Positions 22,638 to 34,370 of a DNA stretch of 64,000 bases are shown here, piece by piece. The DNA is from Eucalyptus grandis. Taxonomy: Eukaryota > Streptophyta > Magnoliopsida > Myrtales > Myrtaceae. Position 1 is the stretch's first letter. Each line of letters begins with the position of its first letter. The stretch covers positions 22,436,520 to 22,500,519 of the forward strand of contig NC_052615.1 in the NCBI RefSeq assembly GCF_016545825.1. The letters are read 5' to 3'. The notes under the pieces are model-generated. The model was not told where the DNA came from. It searched no databases and worked only from the letters and a program-made list of their open reading frames with translations. The position numbers and the translations under genes are program-made.

Positions 22638-24907
22638 TGTCAACTTCAGGCTAATGGCCTTCCATTGACTCAAGCTTTCTCAAACCTATGCCTCATGCAA
22701 TATCGAGCATTCAAATTTTAAAACAATTAAGCTTATGCAAATTTTGACTAAGGAATCGCCACTAGCCTTTTTGGCTTGATCAGAAACCTATTAAGATACG
22801 GGATGATATCTTACTATTTACGTAACTAGAGATTTTGGATTCGGGTATTTGATTATGTTAGCCCTAAGGTTAACACCCTTTCGATTCCTAACCTAATCAT
22901 GTGCTTATTAATGCTGTGGCAACCTATCAAGAAAATTATAAGGTTTATTTTAACCATTCTAAAACAAGGGAATAGCATCCGAATATTGAAAAGTGCAGTC
23001 AATTATAATCATAATAGAGAATATGCAAGCATCCTAAATTGTCCCTTAAAAAGAAAACAAGATAAAGCAAAACAAGAATCCCTATTATAAAACCCTAAAG
23101 GCTTATCCAATTCTAGGTTTTAGTTCCAAAGGATCCTCTTAATTTTTTATTATAATAAATTATCATTTTTGAATGTTCAAATTTTTAATATTTTCTAAAA
23201 TTTCTAATTTTTTTGATTGATTTTCAAAATTTCTAAATTTTTATTATTTCCTAAAGCTTTTAATTTTTTTTATCATTTTCTGAATCTTTAATGATGATAT
23301 TTTTCATTTTCGAATTTTTAAATTTAAATTTAATTTTTTTGAATTTGTAAAAATTTTAATAATTAATTATTTATTGTTAATATAAGGGATTCGGACCGGG
23401 TCAAGAGACCCGACCCATGTAAACCAACCCGAACCCTATTGGATTGGGTTGGGCTAAAAATATTAACGCTGAAAGCCAGCTCAGAATTAATTACAAAAGC
23501 CATGAACTTTTTTCCTTCTAACTCTTTTTCCGCCCACATTTTGAAATGAGCCCAGCCCACAACAGAATACCCCTGGCCCTTTTATTTTTCTACGGTCCCT
23601 TTTTTCCTGCTTTCCTTTCTCCTTTTTTTTTTTTTTCCCTATTTTGTCTTTTTCTGCCCATCTTCTTCGATCCGGCATCGTCTTCAACTTACTTACTGGC
23701 TCCTCCTTTAATGGGGCCGAACTCCCCTACGTCTCCGCCGCCGGGAAACACTCGACACCACCGCCATCTGGCCGCCGGTCCCCGTCCTAATCATCGCCGG
23801 CCAACACGACCGACCGGCGTTCATCACTTCCGATCGGCCATTCCGGCGACCATTAAAACATAAAAATAAACATCTCACCATACATAAACCTCTTACACCA
23901 GCATTCTCGGCAAACAAACAAACACAAGCACATTAAAATAGAGAGATATGCTGAAGGAACAGCATCTCCAGCGAGGTATTCATCCATGGCCGACTCGATG
24001 ACACGACAGATTAGTTTCCACGTCACATAAAAACACGAAAGTGAGACGTCCTTCAACAATATAAGAACAATGAAACATCAAACTAAACTTCTAACGCCGA
24101 TCGGATAGCATGGATTTCAGTATATCATTCGGGCATTTTATCAAATAGGTGACGTGCTGTACAAGAACAAGCCTCCGATCCGACTTTGATATGATTTTCT
24201 GTCTAAAAATGATATATAAGAGTCCAAATTATATCGTCCCTCACAAATATATCTCTGGCTTCACAAGATTAGACCATAATCTTATAGATTGAAATTTCTG
24301 TTCTTAATTCCCAAACGGCATGAAGAAAAAACAGGATGTCCCTCGCATGCTCCCTCTCTCCGAATCTTTTCGGTTAGGCCTCTCCTCATCCCTCACGCCA
24401 GCTCAGCCTTCTAAAAGGCTTGGCTTTGCTTGCATCACAGCTTGTTGTTCCTCCCTCGCTCACGGGCCCGCGTTCGCGCTTTGCTCGTTGCCGTCCCCTC
24501 CTCATCCGCGCCTCTTTTTCTTTTCCTCTTCACGGCGTTGGCTCATGTAAGCAAAGAGGAAGAAATCACATTGGGCTGGGCTCTTGTCTCTCTTTGTTAT
24601 TTTAAACTGTAATGGACCATGAAAACATTAAAAGAGATGGGCTCAACGGATAGAGGGAAAAAGTGGGCCGAAAGGAAGAAATGAATGGGAAGATGGGCTT
24701 TACTTTTGAAAGGGCCGAAAATTCATTGAAAGGATGGGTTGAACATGCGGGCCTACTGGACCCGACTTTTCATTTTATTACATTCATTTTTTTCGATTAT
24801 ATATATATATATATATATATATTTGCTTTTTACCTTTTTTATATATTTTTATATTTTTGCAAAATAAATTAATATTTTAAACGTTGACAAAAATTCGAGG
24901 GTCAACA
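22638..24907 (-). mobile_element. Degenerate LTR related to 34371-36323 and 44070-46687
   Basis: The stretch 22740-22900 ('aaggaatcgccactagcc', then a 'gatcagaaacc' phrase, then 'ggattcgggtatttgattatg') matches the opening region of the two better LTRs ('aggagtcgccactaatc', then 'tcgattagaaacc', then 'gggacttggttatg'). The right end GGTCAACA resembles their GTGTCAACA. Between them lie the same kinds of block: AT-rich, GC-rich with C/T runs, then AT-rich. The limits are approximate and no target duplication was found. Confidence 0.5.
24797..24822. repeat. (AT)n microsatellite
   Basis: About 13 AT units within the degenerate LTR. Confidence 0.95.
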
Positions 24908-25321
24908 AAAATTACAAATTCCGACCAAAAAAAAATATTACAAATTGTATCTATTTTATCTAGTCAATAATTTGTTATTAAGAAGAAGCGTACTATTTTG
25001 TGCGCTTATGGTACCTTTATATTTACCGATCTAAACCATGCCAAATCAACCGTGTATTCACAAGACTGGATCAGACGCACCAAAGACAAATAGTAACAAG
25101 AGAGCTATTGCATCCTCGTTGTTGAATGATCTTTTTATAGGGAACTATCCTGTTAAATAATGTTTTCTAGATTTCCAATATGATAAAATAGAGATAGACA
25201 ATGACTTGTTCCTAAACACTTACTAAATTATCTTTCCTAGGTTTGTACATCCAAAGACTATTGCCTTTGTAATTGTCCACTTATTTAGAGCTAGAACATG
25301 AGCAATTATGCTTGTATTCGA
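24908..25321. other. Region downstream of the receptor kinase
   Basis: AT-rich, with no gene visible. It would include the 3' untranslated region of the kinase at 25322-27742 if that gene is transcribed. No clear poly(A) signal stands out. Confidence 0.5.
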
Positions 25322-27742
25322 TTACAGATCCTCACTTTCATGGCGCAAAAGCATCTCAACCACCTGGCTCATGGTCGGTCTCGCATCTCGGTCCTCCTCC
25401 ACACACTGAAGCGCCACCGCAACCAAAACTTCCATCTTCTTGATGTCGTAAGGTCCCTTTACGGTCGGATCCACAATTTCCCTTATCCATGTCTCCATGG
25501 GCAACCCTGGTTTCATCTTCTCTCTCACCCAGGAAGTGAATGTTTTGTTGTCGCCTTTATTTCTCCGCGGATGGCATGGCTGCGACTGGGTTCCCTCCTG
25601 TCAGCATCTCCAATAGAACGATTCCATAGCTGTACACATCCACTTTGGAGGTGATTGGCATATTGTAAACCCATTCAGGAGCCATGTAACCCCTCGTTCC
25701 TCTGATTCTTGAGAAACTTGTATTCTTAAGGCCCTCTGTTAAGTAGCTTAGACAGCCCAAAATCAGCCACCTTTGGTTGGTAATCGGAATCGAGGAGTAT
25801 GTTATGTGGCTTCACGTCGCAATGGAGAACCCATTCCAAGCACTCGTGAAGATAAGCAAGCCCCTTGGCTGATCCCACCGCGATCTCATACCTCTTCTTC
25901 CAGTCGAGTTGATCGGAAGAAAGGTTTTCTGCCAAGGAACCGTGATTCATGAACTCATAAACCAAGAGCCTGTGCCTTCCTCCACACAGTAACCCCACAT
26001 CGCAATCAGGTTCATGTGATTGAGATTCCCAATTGTTCTCACTTCAGCCAGGAACTCTTCTTCTCCTTGATTCGCCTCGTTTAGCAGCTTGACCGCTGCT
26101 TCCCCATGATCTGGCAGGACACCCTTGTACACAATCCCCCCACTTCCTCTTCCAATCTCTTTGTTAAAGTTCCTGGTCGCTTTCTTTAGCTCGGCATATG
26201 TGAACCTTGTAAATCCTGTCCCCGCAAGACGATATCCCTTGCATAACCTCCGCGTTTGTCAGGATCAGTCCCGATCAAAAAGGACCATGTGAGGAAGACT
26301 ACAACAATTTCCACTCCAGCCAGCGCCGTAGCAAAATGAGCAAGATCTCAAGTGTCGAATTCTGGTGGCTCGTCAGATAAGTCCTCTGTAGGTCAACTTC
26401 TTGAGCTTTTAGGGGACAAGGCAGTGGGTCGAATCCTTTGGTGGGTATTTGATAAGAAGAGAGATTAGCTTTTGGTAGTTTCAAATAGATGCTCCCAATA
26501 AATGAGAACGAAATATATCCATTTAACAGCAGTATCTTGGGGTAACAGTCGAAGCTCCCTTCCCCGTTGAATTTGTATTGAAAGCCTTTACAATTGCAAA
26601 GATCTGCGCACATTTTCTTGCACGACTCCAGGGTAGTGTTTGAAGTATAGTCCTTATCATATCCATAGAAATCATGGTGAGGCAAACGCAGGAAATCGAC
26701 ATGAGCATCAGAACCCTGGTTGCAGAAGCTCTCGAATTTGGGCGCACATCCCTGAGTCCAATCAGTGTCATTATTCCGCACATATCCAGGAAGGCAAGAG
26801 CAACTCCTTCCCTCCCTCGGGCTGTACCTGCAAACGCTATTCGGTCCACAAATCCCATGAACAGTACATGACTCAGACAAGCCTTGCCATGTTACAACCC
26901 ACTTCCCATCTTTTTCTCTACTATAGACCCTTACATTACCATCATGATCCACCTTTAACATACGTTGTGTTTTCTTGCCAAAATCCAACGTCAGGAACTT
27001 CAGATCGTCGGATGAAGTGAAATTTCAAGGAATCGAGCACTGCAACTCTACTATCGTTGTAGGTTGTTCTTCCAACTTCCCAACTCACACGGGCCGGGTC
27101 TGGCCAGTATACGCTTGAGTACAAAGGTCCATTGAAGAGGAGACGAAGGATGTTGTCGTTGTCAAAGTATAACTTGTAATAGCCAGAAGAGAAGTTGCCG
27201 TTGCTCTGAGAGGAAACAAGTGGTGTGTTCCTGGTGAGGTTCTGTCCAGGGAGGAGCACGTCGGTCGGGCAGTTGAAGCTTTGCCAGAGTGGGACATTAC
27301 CTTCTCTGTCACGAAGAACAAGATTACCAGAGTCTAGGAGTTGTAACTGATGAACCGGTGTTTTCGACCGCGAGAGTGAGGCTGTATCTATGGCCCAAAC
27401 AACAGCGTGTCTGGCATCGGTTAGCACGAGATCACCGTTCTTTTTAATAGAAAGCTTAGAGTACCTCCCGTTGACAGGTTCATTGCGGTTTGCCATCCAA
27501 ACTACGGTGCAATTCTGGCCGCTGCATGGTGGATGGCTGAACCAGATGGCAAAGCAGTAAGCGTTCTTGCCGACGGGTAAAAACCGGCGGAGAAGACACC
27601 AGACTTTGAGATGAGGATGTCATCCGGGTTATCAACGGAGAGAGAGTCGCCTCTCTCAAAGTAGTGCGAGTCGCAGAGGAAGGTTGAGAAGACAGTGAAG
27701 GATTGAGAGAACAAGCGCAAGGAGAAATGACGAGTTTCTCAT
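25322..27742 (-). pseudogene. ZmPK1-like G-type lectin S-receptor kinase, frameshifted
   Basis: An intronless receptor-kinase gene in the full family order. It starts with a signal peptide (MRNSSFLLALVLSILHCLL, from 27742). A bulb-lectin/S-domain follows (about 26990-27660; VWMANRNEPV, LLDSGNLVLRD, WQSFNCPTDVLLPGQ), then an EGF-like/PAN region (26500-26900; cysteine pattern C..HGICGPNSVC). A membrane span at 26270-26335 is followed by the kinase. Kinase motifs present are the loop GRGSGGIVYKG, the lysine in [19 protein letters not shown] (non-RD type), [17 protein letters not shown] and ARPTMSQVVEMLL before the stop at 25322. About eight frameshifts break it (near 27690, 27575, 27016, 26330, 26230, 25990, 25745 and 25580). 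Several fit the loss of one base in a short G or C run, so sequencing error is a real alternative to true decay. Such kinases act at the plasma membrane, and the ligand is unknown. Confidence 0.9.
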
Positions 27743-27950
27743 GGTGTTCAAGGAACAGGTTGAGGCTTGGCCTGTACTGAGATATTTTTTCCAGAAGTCA
27801 TTGGCTTTACTTATAAAGTGAACTGGCATATAAAACAAATCACCAAGCGATCCGTACATGCTCCTAGGTTCAAATCACCGTCCTTATGCATTTCTCTGAA
27901 GGACACCTCAAGAGCATCTATCTAATCTCAATCGTAAATAAATCTTTTAG
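27743..27950 (-). promoter_or_regulatory. Promoter region of the receptor kinase
   Basis: On the minus strand a TATA-like TTTATAAG lies at about 27810-27817, roughly 70 bases upstream of the start codon at 27742. This is a usual distance for a plant core promoter with a short leader. No other element is certain. Confidence 0.45.
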
Positions 27951-28290
27951 GCATCTGATGTTGTAATTTTAGCACTTACTTTATTAACGAACTCTCATTT
28001 CTTGCCCATAATTATTGTATTGCACTATATTATATTCTGATGTACAATCAATAACGACTTTAGGGGTGATCCTATTCTAAACCTACGACATGAAATTTAG
28101 AACGTGCTATGGTAAAACTAATTATCAGTTTTTGAAACTTGTAACCTACCCTATTTGTCCTAGAACTAACCTTAGAATGTGTCATATATTTTAGTCTGAT
28201 TCCAAGGTCTACCAAGAACCCTTTTTTTTTTGGTTTCATTGAGTTTCATTTTTTGGTTTCATTGAGTTTCATTTTTTTGGTTCATTGAGT
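27951..28290 (+). repeat. Direct repeat, first copy (pairs with 29355-29655)
   Basis: The stretch from 'catctgatgttgtaatttta' to the 'ttggttcattgag' tail recurs at 29355 with about 95 percent identity by eye, including 'gatgtacaatcaataacga'. The two copies bracket repeat copy B, so a segment of about 1.4 kb seems to have been duplicated and then partly lost. A 23-base unit (GGTTTCATTGAGTTTCATTT-like) is repeated three times at 28231-28290. Confidence 0.85.
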
Positions 28291-28377
28291 TACAATAATA
28301 TGAACCATATTTGATAAAGGCACCACTTGATGTTTATCTTGATTCACAAGCAAGGGCCCTTGATTCATGGTCGCAGC

Positions 28378-29352
28378 AGCCCTTGCCTAGTGGTGGCGAG
28401 AATCGTACCCTGCGCTTATGGCCATGTGAGGGCCAACCACCCTTACCTCGATCCCGACAAGGGAGGTTGGCTATAGATGGCACAACACATTGCCGTCCCC
28501 CTTTCCATTAAATCTTACAAGCTCAAAAAAATAAGTTCAATTTTCTTTAATAAATATTTTATAAAACATAAATGGATGAACACAAAAAGTCTCCCTTGTA
28601 GAAGAAATAAATAATAATAAATGGTAGCGTAGACTTTTCCATCAACTAAAAGTTGGGAAGTTAATGAAATGACTAACTTGAAGGATGACGATGGATTCTA
28701 ATATTTAAATAATCGAGAAAAAGAATTTGAAAAGTAATTGTGACGGACTGAGACGAGTGTAAGAATTTTCATTGCCAATATCCAATGAAAATTGGAGTAG
28801 CGTTCTCGTATCCAACTTCGGAAATGTTGTGGAATTGAAGATGAGGTGCTCTCACTTAACCCATGGGAGTAGATTAGTAAATAGTTTTGATTTACGCATG
28901 TGCTCTAGCGGGTGAATAAAGTGCGCAAATTAATTTTGATTTCTTTGTGCCATCCCAAACTGTGCAACCAGCCTTCCATATATGAGCTAATTATAATCAT
29001 TTTGTTTCACGTGTTATCTAATTTTCAAATTTAGTAATTCATTTCATTAAGTTTACGTCAAAGTTTCTGATTCCATTAATCTCACATCACTGACCCATGA
29101 AATGAATCTCCTTTTGTTACATTATTCGTATTTGACTAATCCAATTTGGATTGTTTGATTAGTTATAGAGATATCACATCATTGAGAAAATTGGTGGTCT
29201 TGTGATACATACTATCTATTCAGTGGTTGTCTTTTTCAAAGTGCTAAAATTTTTGCTTTTCGACAATGGTCATTGGCTACTAGTCGGACGTCTCTATTCG
29301 ATGGCGGACAATTTGTCCTCCCGAAATTGCAATTGACATCCCCGAAACCAAA
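28378..29352 (+). repeat. Dispersed repeat family, copy B
   Basis: Aligns along its whole length with copy C (31630-32600) at high identity, and more weakly with copy A. It starts in a GC-rich head ('gcccttgcctagtg', 'gtgagggccaacca') and continues into an AT-rich body. No coding capacity. Confidence 0.85.
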
Positions 29353-29354
29353 AG

Positions 29355-29655
29355 GCATCTGATGTTGTAATTTTAGCACTTACTTTATTAACGAACTCTC
29401 ATTTCTTGCCCATAATTATTATATAACACTATATTATATTCTGATGTACAATCAATAACGAATTTTAGGGGTGATTGTATTCTAAACCTAGAACTTGGAA
29501 TTTAGAACATGCTCTGGTAGAACTAATTATCAGTTTTTGAAACTTGTAACCTACCCTATTTGTCCTAGAAATGACCCTGGAACGCGTCCTATTTTTTAGT
29601 CTGATTCCAAGGTCTACCAAGAACCTTTTTTTTTTGGTTCATTGAGTTTCATTTT
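29355..29655 (+). repeat. Direct repeat, second copy
   Basis: Near-identical copy of 27951-28265, joined directly to the end of repeat copy B. It is truncated at about 29655, in the T-rich tail. Confidence 0.85.
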
Positions 29656-29770
29656 TTATAGCAAAATAATATGAATAACAAAATGATTCAAAATATAATA
29701 TGAATGAGGGCGAGTGAGCAAATGCTAGTTAGGAACAAGTGAGGGTTGCGAGGAGGAGTGTGAGTTGTAG

Positions 29771-29772
<2 letters not shown>

Positions 29773-29801
<29 letters not shown>
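29773..29801. repeat. (GA)n microsatellite
   Basis: About 14 GA units. Confidence 0.95.
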
Positions 29802-29804
<3 letters not shown>

Positions 29805-31559
29805 TGAAGTGTTTGGGTGAGGTTGGAATAGAAAAAGAGAGAAATATAAAAAATATAATAAGAGAAAAATTCAATTTTAGGCTCTATGAAACCAGTTCCA
29901 AATTTGGTTCAATTTGATTCCCAATCGGTTCTTCACTCAAAATTGGGAATCAAACTGATTTCACTAATTTCAAAAGTTTGGAATTAGGAACTAGATTGGT
30001 ATTGAGCTCATTTTGATGGCGGTCCGATTCAATTTTTGTATAAAATTGGTCTGGTTGCACATCTTTAATATGGAATTATCAATAGGTACAAAGTATAATT
30101 TTGGGAATATCCCATTTACACTAAAGGTAGATATAAAATCATAATATCTTTCTCTATTCATGATCGAAGGAAACAAACTTACGATTGCCGGTTTACAAGC
30201 ATCACGAAATTCTAAGATGAGTTTATGGATCCAAAAATTTGCCAACCTCGTATTTTTCCGTTTGGGGGTAGCGAAACCACATCTTAAGAAATTCTTCTTT
30301 CTGATTGCCGGTGGAGAGATGGCGTGGGAGGAAGGGAAAGTCCAGCTGTTTGGACGGCGATTTCGAGGGACATGCACTTGTCTCTAGGGAAAGTCCTTCG
30401 ATACGAGACAAAAAGAACGTACCTTTCTTGTAATTTCACCTCTTGAAAGGATGAATAATTTCAGTAGAAATCTGTACTAGAATGAAAACATGGGCGGAAT
30501 TGTCCAATTAATACTAGACGTATTGTAGAAGTATCGATTTAATTCTAAACTTTTCGATTTTGTAAATTTAATCCTAAATTTTTTTGTAGAAGTTCCATGA
30601 TAGTCATTTCTATAAATTTTCGCCGAAAATATCTGACGCAGTGAATCACGAAGAGCAGTTTCATGCTTGTGATTTCTAGCAGAATTTAATGAGAAGGAAT
30701 GAAATGGAATTTTGCGAAAATGTTTAAAATTAATAATTTCTCTATAAAACTGTCCCGCACTTCTAACGTAAATTTTATGTGGATGAGCGGAGGATAAAGC
30801 CCTTTGTGGTGACGAGGGAGATTCGAGTCAAGCAATTGTAAGGCGACAGCGACAGGCAAGCGGTTGGACTATCGTTAGTCGTTACCTCAAGCGGAGGATA
30901 CCATGGATCCGACCCAAGAGTCCCCTCAAAGACGTGGACGCCCATCGGCATTGACCTGCTTTAAGTTTGCCAACCAATCTTTATTTTAGAGGCCATTAAA
31001 TGCATTACCCACCATTCAGCTTTAATAAGCGATCTACCTGGTGGAACAAAGTACTAATTTTGTTAGATCACGTCGGTCCCATTTGTAAACATAGTCTAGA
31101 TTTACAGGTTCTCTTTAAAAACCACAAGTTTCAATGTAACTTTTATATTATAATTGGCTAGTTCTGTCCATCACTTTTCCATAAACTAAGTCTTTGCATA
31201 AAATTTTCTCTCATATGTTTCTCTATATATCTTTCCCATGAATCCTATAAAATTAGTGGGATGGTGACGGCAGAAGTTTTAGAACTTGTGTCAATACATC
31301 ACTTAAGTTCTCAATTTTTTCAGAGTCGTTTAAGGCTTAAAACTCGTCATTGTCCTTCAAATTAGGCTTTTCGTTAACACTGTTGTTTTTTCTTGGACGG
31401 AAAATCCATGTGGATTTTTTATTAATTTTCTTTTTTTGTGCAAGCGGGGCTAATGTGACGCATTAGAAAAAGGTAAAAGAAAAAAAGCACTAAAGTTATG
31501 AAAAGGAAAAAATGGAAAGAGATTGGTGGTGAAGGGGCAGGAAGGAGGGCGATGCCACT
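29802..31559. other. Unassigned intergenic sequence
   Basis: 30490-30640 resembles one arm of the 40241-40740 type foldback element ('gaattgtccaa', 'tttaatcctaaa'), but no partner arm is seen. 29860-29990 carries 'ccaatcggttc'-type phrases common in plant hAT-like repeats. The open frame at 29991-30377 (128 codons, minus strand) matches nothing I recognise and is probably chance. 30780-31030 has a base composition closer to unique sequence, but no exon could be supported. Confidence 0.4.
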
Positions 31560-32640
31560 GCATCTTTGTTGCCAGCAAGGGTTGCCACTATTGCCTGTGA
31601 GGCAAGGGCCCTTGCCATGATTGCAGGAGCCCTTGCCTAGTGTTGGCGAGAATCGTAAGCCTGCACTTATGGCTAGTGAGGGCCAACCACTCCTTACCTC
31701 GACCCCAACAAGGAGGTCGGTTATAGAGGGCACACACATTGTCGCCCCTTTCCTTTTAATCTTACAAGCTAAAAATAAAAAAAAACCAAGTTCATTTTTC
31801 TTTAATAGATAATTTTATAAACATAAAAGGATGAACACAAAATGTCGCCCTTGTGGAGGAAATAAATAATAGAAAATGCCAGCCTAGACTTTTTCATCAA
31901 CTAAAAGTTGGGAAGTTAATGAAATGACTAACTTGAAGGATGACAATAGATTTTAACATTTAAATAATCGAAAAAAGAATTTTAAAACTAAATGTGACGG
32001 ATTGACATGAGTGTAAGAATTTTCATTGTCATTATCCAATGAAAATTGGAGCAGCGTTGTCGTAGCCAACTTCGGAAATGTTGTGGAATTAGAGATGAGG
32101 TGCTCTTACTTAACCCATGGGAGTAGATTAGTAACTAGGTTTGATATATGCATGTGTGCTAGCGAGGTGAATAAAGTGCACAAATTAATTTTGATTTCTT
32201 TGTGCCATCACAAAGTGTGCAACCAGTCTTCCATATTTGAGCTAATTATAATGATTTTGTTTCATGTCTTATCTAATTTACAAATTTAGTAATTCATTTC
32301 ATGTATTTTACATCAAAGTTTGTGATTCCATTAATCTCACATCACTGACCCATGAAATGAATCTCCTTTTGTTACTTTATTCGTATTTGACTAATCCAAT
32401 TTGGATTGTTTGATTAGCCATAGAGATATCACATCATTGAGAAAACTGGTGGTCTCGTGATACATACTATCTACCAGTGGTTGCCTTTTTCGAAGTGCTA
32501 AAATTTCTGCTTTTCGACAATGGTCATTGGCTACTAGTTGGACGTCTCTATTCGATGGTGAACAATTTGTCCTCCTGAAATTGCAATTGACATCCCCGGC
32601 ACTAGAGCCATATTCGATAAGGGCACCACATGACATTTAT
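31560..32640 (+). repeat. Dispersed repeat family, copy C
   Basis: The GC-rich head at 31560-31740 contains self-complementary words (GGCAAGGGCCCTTGCC, a perfect 16-base palindrome at about 31601-31616). The body follows copy B closely. It continues beyond copy B into 'gataagggcaccacatgac', which is also found in copy A. Confidence 0.85.
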
Positions 32641-33143
32641 CTTGATTCATGTTTCATTCTACCATTTGTTTTTCAGAAATAATGTGCAAAATCTGCAAAC
32701 CCACCATTAGGTTGAAGCTTCTGCCGTAAACACTAGGGTGAGCATGGTCCGAGTTTAGCCAATCCATCCCTTAACCTTATATCACATCATTGAGAAAACT
32801 GGTGGCCTCGTGATACATACTATCTACCCATTGGTTGTCTTTTTCAAAGTGCTAAAATTTTTGCTTTCTGACAATGTTCATTGGCTACTAGTTGGACATC
32901 TCTATTCGATGGTGGACAATTTGTCCTCCCCGAAATTGCAATTGACATCCCTCGGCACTAGAGCCATATTTGATAAGGGCACCACATGACATTTATCTTG
33001 ATTCATATTTCATTCTACCATTTTTTTCAGAAATAATGCGCAAAATCTGCAAACCCACTTTCATTAGGTTGAAGCTTCTAAGCCGTAAACACTAGGAGTG
33101 AGCATGGTCCGAGTTTAGCCAATCCATCCCTTAACCTTAGGAC
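32426..33143 (+). repeat. Tandem duplication of about 350 bp
   Basis: 32426-32770 is repeated at 32779-33143 almost identically, from 'atcacatcattgagaaaact' through 'gagtttagccaatccatccc'. The first unit is the 3' end of repeat copy C. Confidence 0.9.
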
Positions 33144-33226
33144 CAACCCACACGATCTTGTCCTTAATTTTGGGATTGAGGACCGACCCTACTAAGCTTG
33201 GGACCAAGGACTAGATCGACTTAATG

Positions 33227-33430
33227 GGTTTGGTTCGATTCCAGGATTAACTTGGGACCAACTAATAATTTTTTATTTCATTTTTTGTACTCCTTAAAAA
33301 AGTGATTGAGGATCAAACTGACTCAATGAGTTTAGTCCAGTTTCAAGGTCAACCCATGACTAACCAATAATTTTTTATTTCATTTTTGTACCCCTTGAAA
33401 GGGCAACCAAGGACTATACCAATCCAATGG
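33227..33430 (+). repeat. Two tandem units of about 102 bp
   Basis: 33227-33328 and 33329-33430 share 'ccaataattttttatttcat' with similar flanks. Unit identity is about 75 percent by eye. Confidence 0.7.
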
Positions 33431-33854
33431 GTTTGATGAGCAAGGTCAGCTAAGAAAGACAAGCGATGAGGATTAAGTAGGGTGAGCGTCGAACAAAATG
33501 AGTATCGAATGTTGAGTAGGGAACAACAAGCCAAGCAAGTGGCAAGCGACACAAGTGACTCAAAGTGAGCGAGGCGAGTGTCGAGTGACGAGTGGAGAAG
33601 TTGTTTTTTCCGATTTTAGCAAATTAAAGACTAAGAGGACAAATAAGACAGAAGAAAACAAATACTAGAGGAGGTTGTCATAAGGTGCATTTTTGGACGC
33701 CGTGAGACTCCTCACAAAAATATTTTTCTTATTAATAAATTATGACTATTGACACCATAAAAGATATTAAAAACCTAAGTTATTAAAGAATAATGTAAAA
33801 TTACTTGAATTTCACTAAAGAGCTGTTTAATATTGTTGACAAACACACACGCGT

Positions 33855-33894
<40 letters not shown>

Positions 33895-34370
33895 AGTCGT
33901 GGTGAGTCCAAGATGGACTGACCTGAATTCTCGGGACTGAGAATTGATCTGCAATCTTGGTCCAGAATTAGGACCAAGGTTGACCTAGTCTCCCTGAAAC
34001 CGGACCAGATCGGCGAGGTTGGGTGGTCAGGGTCAACCCTAGTGAACACCTGCACACCACAAATAAGAAAATCTATTATGTTTAAGTGAGAAAACTTTCC
34101 GCGAACTGGTTTTTTGAATTTTCACTTTAACTAGTTAGCATGATGAAGGGAAATTTGTGGATTAAGCTCAAAAGAAAGACCAAGGCCCAAGCTAAAAGTG
34201 AGGATCGGAGCTTTTTTCTTGCCCAAATTTCAATATTGTGCTTCAAAAGGATGCATAGGATCGGCCTACAGTGTAGTGTCTTCCACGTGGTCGTTGTTGA
34301 AAGCAAGAGCACAACTCTTAAAAGTCTGTAACGGTTGGACAATAGGTACTTGGAGTATCGCCTATGTTGG
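33431..34370. other. Unassigned sequence before the 34371 LTR
   Basis: Contains the CA microsatellite (33858-33892) and 'ggaccaaggttgacc'-type phrases like those at 33130-33330. No gene recognised. Confidence 0.5.
33858..33892. repeat. (CA)n microsatellite
   Basis: About 17 CA units. Confidence 0.95.

Noticed and set aside
29991..30377. 128-codon minus-strand open frame as a hypothetical gene
   Set aside because: No recognisable domain, no splice or promoter support, and it extends into AT-rich repeat-like sequence.
30490..30800. Complete foldback element like 40241-40740
   Set aside because: Only one arm is visible. The opposite arm and a flanking duplication could not be found.
33225..33260. 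tRNA gene, from a B-box-like 'ggttcgattcc'
   Set aside because: No A box, acceptor stem or anticodon arm can be formed around it. The phrase belongs to a local 102-bp repeat.
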